Origin: Phycisphaerales bacterium
GTDB taxonomy: Bacteria; Planctomycetota; Phycisphaerae; Phycisphaerales; UBA1924
Assembly (NCBI GenBank): GCA_029260455.1
Contig: JAJDDF010000005.1
Location: 1-64,000, forward strand
Direction of reading: 5' to 3'
DNA: 64,000 nt
Part shown: positions 14,530 to 22,896 of the stretch, in pieces
Layout of the letters: each line of letters opens with the position of its first letter
How positions within the stretch are numbered: position 1 is the first letter of the stretch
Program-made: the position numbers and the translations under genes
Notes under the pieces: generated by a model
The model's database searches: none
What the model was told of the DNA's origin: nothing
Seen by the model: the letters and a program-made list of their open reading frames with translations, nothing else

Positions 14530-17031
14530 TCAGGATTGCTTCTGTGCAAATTCAATCGCAGCTGTGATCATTGCAGATTCATGATCAGTCACTCTGTCCG
14601 GAAGTTCTTGCACTGCAAGTACACCAACCAATCGATCGAACTCAAAGAGCTCGCGTGCTCTATCTTCGAGAAACGTCGAGCTATGCACCGTTCGACTCAC
14701 GAAATCTCCGCTCTCATCGACTCCGTGGTCCTCCCCGCGGTTTGTCTCAGTAATCAATGCGCAAACTGAAACCAATCCTACCTCAGGCTGGTGCTGAGCA
14801 AGTTGAAGTAGAAATGCGGCGAACTCGGGCCACGCCGTTGAGCCTTCTAAGCGATTGACAACGTAACGCAGCGCCCGTGGAGACGCACCCTTGAGGGATC
14901 GACTAGCGGCATCCGTGTTGGAGGGGAGAAATGCCTCAGTGAAGGCCTCACGAATGACCACGTCAAAACGATCCGCACCGTCTTCTGCGATCCCGGGCCC
15001 CTGATTACTGCGGAAGAAGTAGTCCAACGAGTGCGCAACGACCAGGTCCGAAGCAATCGTTCGCCGTAGAAGTTCTTCAACTTGACTCGTTAGCCTCTTC
15101 GGCTCCGGGTGTAGCTCGCAACACATCTGCCAAACAGCGACTACGCCGTCGTCGTGTATGTCGTTTGCCGCCCGCAAAGTCACCTCCAAGCGGGCGATCG
15201 TGACGTCCTCGACAAGATCGACAAGTTCGGAACGAGTGAACCGGCCTACGAATGTACTTACCTGCTCCGCAGCGGAATCGTCAGCAAATCTTCCAATCAA
15301 AGCTGGATCCCGATCTGTCTTCCACCGCTCAATCTCTTCGAGGACGACTTGGTCGGTCACCTCTGGATCAACTGCGCCTGCCAAGTAGCGGCGGAAGTAG
15401 TCGACGTGACGGGAGACAACGACCCCTTGCGGCTTCTGGATGTAGGTTCGGTCGTGGCCGCTGTACTTGCTGGCAATCGTTGGAAAGAGGGCACGAACCA
15501 TTACGTCAACCGCCTCGCGTTTTAGCTTCGTTGGCTCGGAATCCAACAAGGTTTCATATTCAGCCTTTGCCGAATGCACTCTGTCACTGATCTTCTTAAA
15601 CCCATTCCGGCAAGGCTCTGTGTTTTCTTCGAGAAATGCAAAGACTTCGGGTCGCGAGACTCTAAGGACTGAAGCGACCAACACATCATCCATGTCGATC
15701 TCGCCCGGAAGATCACTCCAAGTGTCAATCGCCAGCCGCAAGCCCTGCTTGATCGCCCTTGGCGTTTGCGCCAGCAATACAATCGCTCTCTGCACGGTTC
15801 TCACTTCATCAGTCAAGCCAAGGAGTTCGATTGTGTATTCGTGGGGCTCTAACGGCTCGCGCTTCGTCACGGGATCGACTATCCCTGACCCGCGCCAATG
15901 GCTCCGCACAACATCCAGCAAGCGGGCAACTTCATGCTCTGATGGAGTGGGCGGTCGCTCGACAAACCTTGCGATCTTCTCGAGATCGAAACTCGATTGC
16001 AGGGAAGTGTCTGCCACAACGACAGAGATGCAAGCACACTGGTCTAGCAGGTAGAGAAGTGCCCTGATCGGACCAAGCCGTTCCTCCTTGCCCGCACTCG
16101 CGAAGCGCTCCAGATCTTCGATCCAAAGTATGAGCCTGAGATCAATCGCCTCCGCAACGTGAGCGATTTCCTTGAGGATGTCCTTCGGTGCCGCATTGGC
16201 ATTGATCGCGCGAATCCACGCACCGACACTTCTTGACGATCGCTCAATAGCTTCGACGTATTCCTTTGAAGCACCAGTGAGCGCGAGTGTTCCCACATGA
16301 CGCCGCAGGGCAGCTACGGTCGCATCCAGGATTCCTGCGACGGCCGCCTCCGAAGAGCCGAAGGGCCACATCGAGATGTCGACCAATTCGATGTTTGAAG
16401 CATCCCGGAGGAAGTGCTCTGTGCATTCCTTGATAGTCGACTTACCCGATCCCGGCTCACCGACAACAGCTATTGTCGGCGCATCATCCTGACGAAGTCG
16501 TCTTGCGATTCGAACAGCGACTTGATCGTGCCCAAACAAGATCTCCTCGCTATCTGCAATATCGTCATCGTGAACCCAATCATCAATATCTTGATAGGTT
16601 GAGAGCGGTTTCTTGGTGACCTTCTGCGCCGGCTTCGGTGTCAGAACCGCATCCAGGACTAGCGAGACCATTGCGCATACAATGATCGCGATCAGCAGCA
16701 AGAAGGAAGGCAATACCCACCCTTCGCCAGCGAGCGCTAGTTGTGTGATGAACGCGACACCAAGTGCAACGCCAAGGTTGGGATACGCCAGTGGGTGCCG
16801 AAGGTTGAGAAACGACCGCCAGCGTCCGCGGCCCAGCCGCCACAGGACAATCGCCACAGACACTGCCCATAGCGCGTAGGTCTGCCACTCGCCCAGCGCC
16901 ATGATCCGGACGATCAGGGGAGCAACCGTGGCGCCGGTCCAGGGGGCCACCAATGTCCAGACAAAACCGGCAACTACACCGTAGACAAGGATGTCGCGCC
17001 ACCGTCGTAGAATCAGTGAGTTCCGACTCAT
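14530..17031 (-). CDS. KAP-type membrane P-loop NTPase
   Basis: The 833-residue protein has about four N-terminal membrane helices (roughly 15-40, 50-66, 86-104, 107-128), then a P-loop domain: Walker A GEPGSGKST at 191-199 and Walker B ILWIEDLER at 301-309, the WIEDLER ending being typical of STAND/KAP NTPases. The rest (about 400-833) is helical and unrecognised. KAP NTPases are inner-membrane-attached proteins with the NTPase inserted near the membrane segments; bacterial members often occur in defence islands, sometimes as lone genes. Nothing adjacent looks like a dedicated partner, the next gene on the same strand being 138 bases downstream. Start ATG 17031. The NTPase call is firm, the defence role inferred. 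Confidence 0.85.
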   Translation of the reverse strand: MSRNSLILRRWRDILVYGVVAGFVWTLVAPWTGATVAPLIVRIMALGEWQTYALWAVSVAIVLWRLGRGRWRSFLNLRHPLAYPNLGVALGVAFITQLALAGEGWVLPSFLLLIAIIVCAMVSLVLDAVLTPKPAQKVTKKPLSTYQDIDDWVHDDDIADSEEILFGHDQVAVRIARRLRQDDAPTIAVVGEPGSGKSTIKECTEHFLRDASNIELVDISMWPFGSSEAAVAGILDATVAALRRHVGTLALTGASKEYVEAIERSSRSVGAWIRAINANAAPKDILKEIAHVAEAIDLRLILWIEDLERFASAGKEERLGPIRALLYLLDQCACISVVVADTSLQSSFDLEKIARFVERPPTPSEHEVARLLDVVRSHWRGSGIVDPVTKREPLEPHEYTIELLGLTDEVRTVQRAIVLLAQTPRAIKQGLRLAIDTWSDLPGEIDMDDVLVASVLRVSRPEVFAFLEENTEPCRNGFKKISDRVHSAKAEYETLLDSEPTKLKREAVDVMVRALFPTIASKYSGHDRTYIQKPQGVVVSRHVDYFRRYLAGAVDPEVTDQVVLEEIERWKTDRDPALIGRFADDSAAEQVSTFVGRFTRSELVDLVEDVTIARLEVTLRAANDIHDDGVVAVWQMCCELHPEPKRLTSQVEELLRRTIASDLVVAHSLDYFFRSNQGPGIAEDGADRFDVVIREAFTEAFLPSNTDAASRSLKGASPRALRYVVNRLEGSTAWPEFAAFLLQLAQHQPEVGLVSVCALITETNRGEDHGVDESGDFVSRTVHSSTFLEDRARELFEFDRLVGVLAVQELPDRVTDHESAMITAAIEFAQKQS

Positions 17032-17518
17032 TGGGTCGGTACATGTTAGGTCAGGCCGCTTCGCTTGTCCTCCCGAGACACCATCTCGGGCCGGCGTTGC
17101 CGCCGCCGAGGGTGTGGAGCATGACCCCAGTGCCTAGGCGTCAAGGGGGCAGGTTTCACGGTGAAACCCTCATTCCAACGCACTGAGCAGCGAAAAGTTC
17201 TATTGCCGTCCTGTCACCCCGACTTGTTAGAAAAGGATGCCGTCCCGGAACGGGCTAAATCAGGGTTGGGACACTCTGAGGGCAGTTTTTGAGCGAACGA
17301 GTTCCGGTTCAAACATTACCGCAAGTCACCGCGATCGGACGAGGTTGATTGCAGCAAGCTGAGCAACAGCAAGGAGTTGTGGAAGTTCAATCGGTCCCGC
17401 CACCTTCGGTTCATCGCCGATGCCGGGCGAGGTGCCGTGAGGTGATCGCGCGCTCGATCGACCGCGTCCGCCGCCATCTTGGGCACTCGAACGAAACGCG
17501 TCCTGTAGCATTCGCCAC
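17032..17518. other. Long gap upstream of the KAP NTPase gene
   Basis: No gene is seen. The stretch would hold the KAP promoter. It contains repeat copy 1 (17187-17228), and bases 17260-17350 have no coding character on either strand. Upstream of the sigma-like remnant at 17519 the DNA shows no clear frame. Confidence 0.6.
17187..17228 (+). repeat. Dispersed 42-bp repeat, copy 1
   Basis: This copy shares GC[AG]GC[AG]AAAAGTTC, TGCCGTCCTGTC and CCCCGACTTGTT with copies at 18736 and 22858, all in the same orientation. It differs from copy 2 by four bases: G instead of A after GCAGC, CA instead of GC early, and TA for AA in the centre. It lies in non-coding DNA. Function unknown. Confidence 0.75.
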
Positions 17519-17590
17519 ATGGACGAATGTTCCGACCCGCAACCGGAGACCGATGTCAGCCGCCTGCTGGATCAGGTGCGGGGTGGGGCT
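17519..17590 (+). pseudogene. Remnant of an ECF sigma-factor N-terminus
   Basis: The first 24 codons from ATG 17519 (MDECSDPQPETDVSRLLDQV, then RGG) look like the first helix of planctomycete ECF sigma factors, which start with a short variable stretch and then VTRLLxxVRxGD. After about codon 24 the frame loses similarity, and region 2 and region 4 are absent. It is probably a truncated gene joined to unrelated DNA. Based on a short match, so moderate certainty. Confidence 0.4.
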
Positions 17591-17598
17591 CCGCCGTA

Positions 17599-17763
17599 CT
17601 TAAATGTCACCATCTGGATCTCTTGGGCGAACGAGACGGCAAAGGTGAGACACTACTTGACCGCGTACACGCAGTATGCACCAACTGCCACCGGCTCTAT
17701 TACAGTCGAAAGCCGGTGCTCTCCGAAGACGGAGTGGCTGTTATCGCTTGGCCGAGCAATTGA
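17599..17763 (+). pseudogene. HNH endonuclease C-terminal remnant
   Basis: In another frame than the sigma remnant, 54 residues read CHHLDLLGERDGKGE, RVHAVCTNCHRLYYSRKP and a short tail. His-His, then CxxCH about 25 residues later, with basic RKP, is the C-terminal half of an HNH nuclease site (compare VHHLxPL ... VCANCHRMIHR). The first part of the nuclease is missing and no good start is present. It seems to have been left by a deletion that joined it to the sigma-factor fragment. Confidence 0.5.
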
Positions 17764-17777
17764 CTGGATGCCCTACC

Positions 17778-18638
17778 CTAGTCGAGAAACACTATAAGGC
17801 CTTGTGGAAATTCCACATTGTCGCACTCCGTACTCGTAGCCGAGCGAACCTTGACCTCAACAACCTCCCCAACGCTTGCTGCATACGACTCGAGGATAGC
17901 ATAGGTGAGAACATCTAAGGCGATCCTCTCTGTGCTTGTCATGTCTTCAAGCCGTGAGTCCGCGCGCCAACCACAGGAGTAGACGATGTATGGATTCGAC
18001 AGGTGTGCTTCGGCACGGCTGTGACCAAACTGAGCGTGGGGCAGGCCCGCTGTTGTCAACTCTTCCGAGAGTCTCTGTCGCACCGCAGCTGAGGACTTGG
18101 TGCTGACATCCTTCGGTAGGTAGATCAGCAAACTCTCCTCTCGCTCGAATGCGTTGCGCAGTGCTCGAATCCCCGGCTCGACCCTATCGCCCGCTTCCAT
18201 GTCTTTGATTGCGGCGTTCTTAGCAGCCAACGAGACGGCCTCGAGGAATTTCTTGACCAGTTCCTGTAGCTGCGGATCTTCAATTGCGACCTGTTCAGCG
18301 CGCCGGACTTGTTCTTCTCGTATCTCTTTCAGGCCAAGGATTACTTTATCTACTTGATCCATGTGTTGCTTTTTCGCCGACGGTGCATAGCTGCGGATAG
18401 TTGCAACGCCCGCTAGGACGGCGATGAGACTAGCAACTACCCAAACCAAGAGCGATCTACGCAACCAATCGCGTATCGTTTTCAAGTGGTTCTGAATCCG
18501 CTTGGCCCAGGTGAGGATTGCGGACGCCGACTTCTGGGAGACTCGAACGCCGTAGAGGTCTGCCTTGATCCTGTCGTTTCTACAAGGACCCTTGTCGCTG
18601 TTCTCTTGCTTTTGGTCCGCAGACTCGTCACGTCCCAT
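17778..18638 (-). CDS. Hypothetical single-span membrane protein, 286 residues
   Basis: After about 55 hydrophilic residues a hydrophobic segment (LLVWVVASLIAVLAGVATI, about 64-82) is flanked by Arg and Lys on the cytoplasmic side. A long helical stretch follows (QVDKVILGLKEIREEQVRRA, coiled-coil character) and a mixed C-terminal domain (RALRNAFEREESLLIYLPKD ... YIVYSCGWRADSRLED ... RIALDVLTYAILESYAASV), which recalls a sensory GAF-like fold but without a motif I trust. It is probably anchored in the inner membrane with its C-terminal domain in the cytoplasm or periplasm. No partner is evident. A start at ATG 18638 fits. Confidence 0.6.
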   Translation of the reverse strand: MGRDESADQKQENSDKGPCRNDRIKADLYGVRVSQKSASAILTWAKRIQNHLKTIRDWLRRSLLVWVVASLIAVLAGVATIRSYAPSAKKQHMDQVDKVILGLKEIREEQVRRAEQVAIEDPQLQELVKKFLEAVSLAAKNAAIKDMEAGDRVEPGIRALRNAFEREESLLIYLPKDVSTKSSAAVRQRLSEELTTAGLPHAQFGHSRAEAHLSNPYIVYSCGWRADSRLEDMTSTERIALDVLTYAILESYAASVGEVVEVKVRSATSTECDNVEFPQGLIVFLD

Positions 18639-19145
18639 CGATCGATCCCCATTGAATCCTCACACTCGGTCCCGACTAATGATCTCGCGTATGAATAGCA
18701 TAGTTCGCGTTACAAGGCTCCAGCGGCCGATACCGGCGGCAAAAAGTTCAACTGCCGTCCTGTCGCCCCGACTTGTTTTGGTGGACGACGCATGCCAGCG
18801 CCCAAAGTGGTGTTCTTGCATGCTGAGCGTTGGTTGTGAGCAGTTGAGTTTAGTTCAATCTGGTGCCGAGTCCCGCTGAGTCAGACCGCGTCGCGGGACG
18901 CAACCCTGGCTTTGCTAGCAAGCTGCGCCAGTTCAAACCATCCTGCCACCCCTCTAGTTTTTCCTCAGCGCAGGCGTACAACATCGCTCGTCACCCTCTG
19001 AGAGTTCTTTGCACACATCCTGTTAGGTCCATGACTGAAAACCACGAGTCGAACTCTTGCACTTCGGCGATCCCTTTCGAACAGATGCTCGCTCGGTCAT
19101 TTGCAGCACGGACGGGCAGGTCACTAGTGGATTGAAGAACAAACA
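18639..19145. other. Gap with repeat copy 2, otherwise no gene seen
   Basis: No protein with family features is found on either strand. It carries repeat copy 2 (18736-18777). Stretches such as GCCAGTTCAAACC near 18930 look like part of a tRNA T-arm, but no stem partner or cloverleaf can be built. Confidence 0.6.
18736..18777 (+). repeat. Dispersed 42-bp repeat, copy 2
   Basis: GCGGCAAAAAGTTCAACTGC followed by CGTCCTGTCGCCCCGACTTGTT. Near-identical to copies at 17187 and 22858 and in the same orientation, in intergenic DNA. Confidence 0.75.
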
Positions 19146-21434
19146 TCAAGGCTTGGTTAGGCCCAGCTTCTGCATTCGAAAACGAAGCGTGCTCGGATTG
19201 AGCCCAAGTCTGGCCGCGGCGCCGTCGGGGCCTGCGATCACCCAGGAGCACTCCGTCAGGACGCGGCGCAGATGCGATCGTGTCACTTCTTCGAGATCGT
19301 CACTCTGGCTGTCTTGGCTTTCGGATGAGTTCTGGAGCAGGCTTCCATCGAGTGAGAGTTTCTCACCGTTTGCAAGAATCGCGGCGCGTTCAATCACGTT
19401 CTGGAGCTCGCGCACATTGCCGGGCCATTCATAGGCAAGCAATCGCTGCATGCTTGCGTCATCGAATCCACCAAGTGGTTTACCGAAGCGCTTGGAACAG
19501 AGCGAGACGAAGTGGTCGACCAGAAGCGGGATATCGGTTGGGCGTTTGCGCAATGGCGGCAGCTTCAGCGGGAAGACACTGAGCCGATAGTAGAGGTCTC
19601 TGCGGAATTGGTTGGTCTTGGCATTGCTGGCCAGGTCTTGGTGGGTAGCAGCGATAACGCGCACGTTGACCCGTACGGTCTCTTCGCCGCCGACTCGTTG
19701 GATTTCGCCTTCCTGCAACACTCGGAGCAGCTTTGCTTGTGCTTCGGCGGACAGCTCACCGACTTCGTCAAGGAAGAGCGTGCCGCCGTTGGCTAACTCG
19801 AAGCGCCCGCGACGTTGTTGTGTGGCCCCTGTAAATGCGCCCTTCTCGTGCCCGAAGAGCTCGCTCTCCAAAAGTTCTTTGGGAAGCGCGGCACAGTTCA
19901 CAGTCACCAGCACTCGGTCCCGGCGGACACTCTTCTCGTGGATGGCCCGGGCAATCAATTCCTTGCCGGTGCCCGTTTCGCCGAGGATCAGCACCGTCGA
20001 ATCCGTCACTGCCACCTTCTCTACGTGCGCGAATGCGTTCGCCAGCGCTTCGGACGTCCCCACGATTGTGAAGTTCTCGGAGAGCTGCTCTTTGAGCAAT
20101 TGCTTCTCGTCTTGGAGTCTTTGAAGTTCACTCTCAGCCTGCTTGCGATCATTTACATCGCGCAAAATGAGCGTGAAGAACGCATCGCCGTCGACTTGGA
20201 ACTGTGATAGTGTCAACTCAGCGGGGAAGGAGCTTCCGTCGGGCCGCAGGGCTCGAAGGCCCCCCGGAGCCCAGATGGTGCCGGAGCCCCCATGTGTTTG
20301 GACCTGGGCGATGAGGCGAGAAAAGACTGGTCCCGGGAAGAACTGTTCGATCGTTTGGCCGACAACGGCTTGGGGATCGCAGGAAAACGTCTGCTCGGCA
20401 GCTGCGTTGAGCTGCGTGATATGGAGCTTCGAGTCGACGATGATGACCGCATCCATCGCGCTGTCGAAAATGCTCTGAAGCCTGCGCTCGCTTGTCTCAA
20501 GCGCCTGCTCGGCGAACTTGCGAGCAGTGATGTCGTGCCAGAGAGTGAGCATGACCTGCCGGCCATTCCACATGATCGTGCGGAGGCTCACAATCACATG
20601 TCTCGGGCTGCCATCCTTCGCCCTGTGGAGGGCCTCAAAGACAGCTCCGCCAGATTGGAGGATACTTGCGATTCGTTCTTCCGTGCCCTTCGGATCAGGG
20701 GAGAGCTCGAGGTCTGTGATAACCAACTCACTGAATTCGGCTCGCGTATATCCCATGAAGTCGGCCGCGAGGTCGTTGAAATTGATTGGTCTCCATGTTT
20801 CAGGATCAAAGAGCACGACGGCGTTTGGAGATTGGTCGAAGAGAAGCTGAAAGTTGCCCTCAACATGCTGGAGCTGCTTTGCGACTCTGCGGAGATCGAG
20901 GGCTGCCGTCGCACGAGCGGCAAAGATCCGCAGAATGATCTCGCTGCTCTCGTCGTCGAGGATCGGTCGGTCGTCGAGCGCGGCCAAGTGTCCGAGTAAC
21001 GTGCCGTCGGACGCAACCAGCGCCGCCCCGATGTAGCTCTGCGCATTGATCTGGGCGAGAAGCTCATCCTCCGGGAAGCGGATTGCCACGTCGCGATCAA
21101 TTTTCAGAAACCCTGAACGCAGCACTTCTTCGCAGGGCGTGCCACTGAGCGCATACAGGAGATTTCCGATTGGCTTGCCATCTGACCACACCGAGAGAGT
21201 TTGGACATTGGCACCTTGCTCACCCTCGACCAACTCGCCCACAAACGCTGTTTGACACCCCAGGGCGTCGGCGAGTCCGCGCGCCAAGCAAAGATGGAAC
21301 TCGGCGTCATTCGCGTCGGCCGCGATATCGAGGATTGCACGCAGGACGGCGTTCACATGGGGCCACACCTCCTGCCCCGGGTTCTCCGGTTGATCCTCCA
21401 AATCGCGTCGATTGTCGGACAAGCGATGAAGCAT
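19146..21434 (-). CDS. Sigma-54-dependent activator with GAF and two PAS domains
   Basis: The 762-residue protein is an enhancer-binding protein. A GAF domain (about 30-185), PAS 1 (about 195-315, NFQLLFDQSPNAVVLFDPET) and PAS 2 (about 320-440, RLQSIFDSAMDAVIIVDSK) precede a linker coiled coil and the AAA+ domain: GETGTGKELIARAIHE (Walker A), the sigma-54 contact ELFGHEKGAFTGA and GGTLFLDEVGEL (Walker B). It ends with a Fis-like helix-turn-helix (GAAARLGLNPSTLRFRMQKL). No receiver domain is present, so the GAF/PAS part probably senses a ligand. AAAGG before ATG 21434 supports this start. Two palindromes in its leader and the divergent -24/-12 promoter suggest it drives the two SnoaL-like genes and regulates itself. 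Confidence 0.93.
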   Translation of the reverse strand: MLHRLSDNRRDLEDQPENPGQEVWPHVNAVLRAILDIAADANDAEFHLCLARGLADALGCQTAFVGELVEGEQGANVQTLSVWSDGKPIGNLLYALSGTPCEEVLRSGFLKIDRDVAIRFPEDELLAQINAQSYIGAALVASDGTLLGHLAALDDRPILDDESSEIILRIFAARATAALDLRRVAKQLQHVEGNFQLLFDQSPNAVVLFDPETWRPINFNDLAADFMGYTRAEFSELVITDLELSPDPKGTEERIASILQSGGAVFEALHRAKDGSPRHVIVSLRTIMWNGRQVMLTLWHDITARKFAEQALETSERRLQSIFDSAMDAVIIVDSKLHITQLNAAAEQTFSCDPQAVVGQTIEQFFPGPVFSRLIAQVQTHGGSGTIWAPGGLRALRPDGSSFPAELTLSQFQVDGDAFFTLILRDVNDRKQAESELQRLQDEKQLLKEQLSENFTIVGTSEALANAFAHVEKVAVTDSTVLILGETGTGKELIARAIHEKSVRRDRVLVTVNCAALPKELLESELFGHEKGAFTGATQQRRGRFELANGGTLFLDEVGELSAEAQAKLLRVLQEGEIQRVGGEETVRVNVRVIAATHQDLASNAKTNQFRRDLYYRLSVFPLKLPPLRKRPTDIPLLVDHFVSLCSKRFGKPLGGFDDASMQRLLAYEWPGNVRELQNVIERAAILANGEKLSLDGSLLQNSSESQDSQSDDLEEVTRSHLRRVLTECSWVIAGPDGAAARLGLNPSTLRFRMQKLGLTKP

Positions 21435-21455
21435 GGGTGCCTTTCGCTGTTGGGT

Positions 21456-21489
21456 CGCAGCATGTTGCGGCGAGTCGCAACATGTTACG
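21456..21489. promoter_or_regulatory. Two tandem palindromes, probable activator binding sites
   Basis: CGCAGCATGTTGCG (21456-21469) and CGCAACATGTTACG (21476-21489) fit the palindrome CGYARCATGTTRCG. They are repeated exactly 20 bases apart, two DNA turns, so two dimers would bind the same face. They lie between the divergent activator and SnoaL genes, about 90 bases upstream of the -24/-12 promoter, where sigma-54 enhancers are expected. Confidence 0.7.
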
Positions 21490-21562
21490 CCGGATTACGA
21501 ACTCCGTGCACACAAATCAGGCGTGAGGGCCGTGGAATCGCGTTGTTGTGCCTTTTGCAGCT

Positions 21563-21579
21563 TTGGCACGGGCTTTGCA
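21563..21579 (+). promoter_or_regulatory. Sigma-54 (-24/-12) promoter
   Basis: TTGGCACG (21563-21570), four bases, then TTGCA (21575-21579) matches the sigma-54 consensus TTGGCACG-N4-TTGCW perfectly. It would start transcription near 21590, about 50 bases before the SnoaL-like gene at 21642. The divergent gene encodes a sigma-54 activator. Confidence 0.85.
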
Positions 21580-21641
21580 ATTGATGTTTTCGCAAGCCGG
21601 CGTCGGCTGGCAGAGACACACCCTATCGAAAGGACATTGGA

Positions 21642-21998
21642 ATGACACGCGATAGCATCCAAGAAAACGACAGCGCCCTGAACACACTGAACCGCGAAGG
21701 CAAGATCCTGGACGGCTTGGACAAGTTCTACGCTGACGACTGCACATTCCAGGAAGGGAATGAGGAGCCGATCGTCGGGCGGGCTACGCAGCATGATCGC
21801 CTCGCGTCAATGTTCTCCACGCTCAAGAGCTTCAATGGTGCGACACTTCACAGCCAGGCTGTTGGCGACGGCGTGAGCGTATCCGAGTGGACCTTCGACA
21901 TGACGGGTCCGGAGAACGAAGCCATCATCTGGAACGAGGTACTGGTTCGGCACTGGAACGGAGGCAAAGTAGTTCGCGAGCGTTTCTACCAGGCCTGA
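21642..21998 (+). CDS. SnoaL-like (NTF2 fold) protein, first copy
   Basis: The 118-residue protein has the NTF2/SnoaL cone-fold pattern: an N-terminal helix (REGKILDGLDKFYADDCTFQ), then QEGNEEPIVGRATQHDRLAS, and alternating strands ending WNEVLVRHWNGGKVVRERFYQA. Proteins of this fold are small cyclases, isomerases or ligand binders; the substrate here is unknown. AAAGGA precedes ATG 21642. It is transcribed from the sigma-54 promoter at 21563, opposite the activator gene. The second copy (22224) shares the layout of the fold and several motifs (FYADD versus YYAEG; RFYQA versus RFYYDPA). I infer a pair of related enzymes or binding proteins under one sensor. Confidence 0.8.
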   Translation: MTRDSIQENDSALNTLNREGKILDGLDKFYADDCTFQEGNEEPIVGRATQHDRLASMFSTLKSFNGATLHSQAVGDGVSVSEWTFDMTGPENEAIIWNEVLVRHWNGGKVVRERFYQA

Positions 21999-22223
21999 GG
22001 CCACAGCCGAGGCCATGCTTGGGCGTCGGATCAGCTGGCCCTCACAGAGGGGCGGTTGGTTCGTCAACTCCCATCCAGTGGCCCGCGTGTGCGGGCACGA
22101 TTCGCTTTCTAAATTCGTCCCGCGTGACCTTGTCGCGTAGAAGCGAGAGCTCTCAGGCCTCGCTGGCGTGCGCTACGCGGGGGCGTCCTAAATCGAACCC
22201 AAGTAGGAAACGGAGAACTTGTT

Positions 22224-22601
22224 ATGGCAACGATCATCGAGAAGACCCAGGCCATCATGGAGCAACTCCAGGCCGGCGAGTTTGTCAAGGGCATGGAGGA
22301 CTACTACGCCGAAGGTGTCCTGATCGAAGAGGTCACAGGCACCAAAACCACCGGCAAGGCAGCTGTCATCGAGAAGGAGAAAAACATCCTCACGGGCGTG
22401 GCGGCGTTCCACAGCACCACGGTCAGATCCGTGGGTGGGCACGAGAGTTCGCCTGGAAACGGCACCACATTTGCCGAGTACGCGATCAGAGTGGACATGA
22501 AGGACGGGTCCACTTTCAACCCTACACAGGTGCAGGTCATGGATTGGGAGGACGGGCTCGCGACGCACGTCCGGTTCTACTACGACCCCGCGCAACTCTG
22601 A
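22224..22601 (+). CDS. SnoaL-like (NTF2 fold) protein, second copy
   Basis: This 125-residue protein shows the same fold as the gene at 21642: IMEQLQAGEFVKGMEDYYAE (N-terminal helix), then a strand-rich body ending DGLATHVRFYYDPAQL. GGAG lies before ATG 22224. Identity to the first copy is low, so it is a divergent paralogue rather than a recent duplicate. A 225-base gap separates the genes, and I do not see a second convincing -24/-12 promoter there; read-through from 21563 is possible. Ligand or reaction unknown. No signal peptide. Confidence 0.8.
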   Translation: MATIIEKTQAIMEQLQAGEFVKGMEDYYAEGVLIEEVTGTKTTGKAAVIEKEKNILTGVAAFHSTTVRSVGGHESSPGNGTTFAEYAIRVDMKDGSTFNPTQVQVMDWEDGLATHVRFYYDPAQL

Positions 22602-22686
22602 TACCCACGAAGTTTACACGTGCTGAGTCTCGCGTGCGGTACGTCTGCAAATGTTGATACCGACGGAAGGTTCGTCGTGGTTACGA

Positions 22687-22848
22687 ATGGACATCTTGAG
22701 CTTCCCTGGGGAACAGATGGAGTTCGGTAGTCCAACTCCTAGCTCCCGGCACGTCATGTTCCGTGATCCAACTAGGAATTTCATCGAGATCGTGCAGTGG
22801 CTGTTGTTTTACCGCGAAAGCAGAAACCGTGTTTCCAAGTTCCAATGA
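22687..22848 (+). pseudogene. VOC/glyoxalase-like C-terminal fragment
   Basis: The frame reads MEFGSPTPSSRHVMFRDPTR followed by NFIEIVQW. F-x-DP-x-x-N-x-IEI is the last strand of VOC (glyoxalase/dioxygenase) domains, where the Glu of IEI is a metal ligand. The remaining domain of about 100 residues is missing, so the gene is a remnant. It follows the SnoaL pair and may once have belonged to the same pathway. Confidence 0.5.
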
Positions 22849-22857
22849 CCGATCAAG

Positions 22858-22896
22858 GCAGCGAAAAGTTCAACTGCCGTCCTATCACCCCGACTA
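22858..22896 (+). repeat. Dispersed 42-bp repeat, copy 3 (39 bp)
   Basis: GCAGCGAAAAGTTCAACTGC then CGTCCTATCACCCCGACTA: same repeat as at 17187 and 18736, same orientation, with one internal change (TAT for TGT) and divergence at the right end. Confidence 0.75.

Noticed and set aside
17187-17240. Repeat copies considered as integron attC sites
   Set aside because: The ends do not show the RYYYAAC and GTTRRRY core pair in all three copies, and no integron integrase is present.
18890-18960. tRNA-like remnant with GTTCAAACC
   Set aside because: Only a T-loop-like string is present; no acceptor or anticodon stem can be paired.
20292-20999. 235-codon open frame antisense to the sigma-54 activator
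   Set aside because: It lies fully within a gene with clear GAF, PAS and AAA+ motifs and has no family features; high-GC codon bias on the other strand explains it.
21999-22223. Second sigma-54 promoter before the second SnoaL-like gene
   Set aside because: The nearest candidate (TGGCGTGCGCTACGC) lacks the TTGC element at the -12 position.
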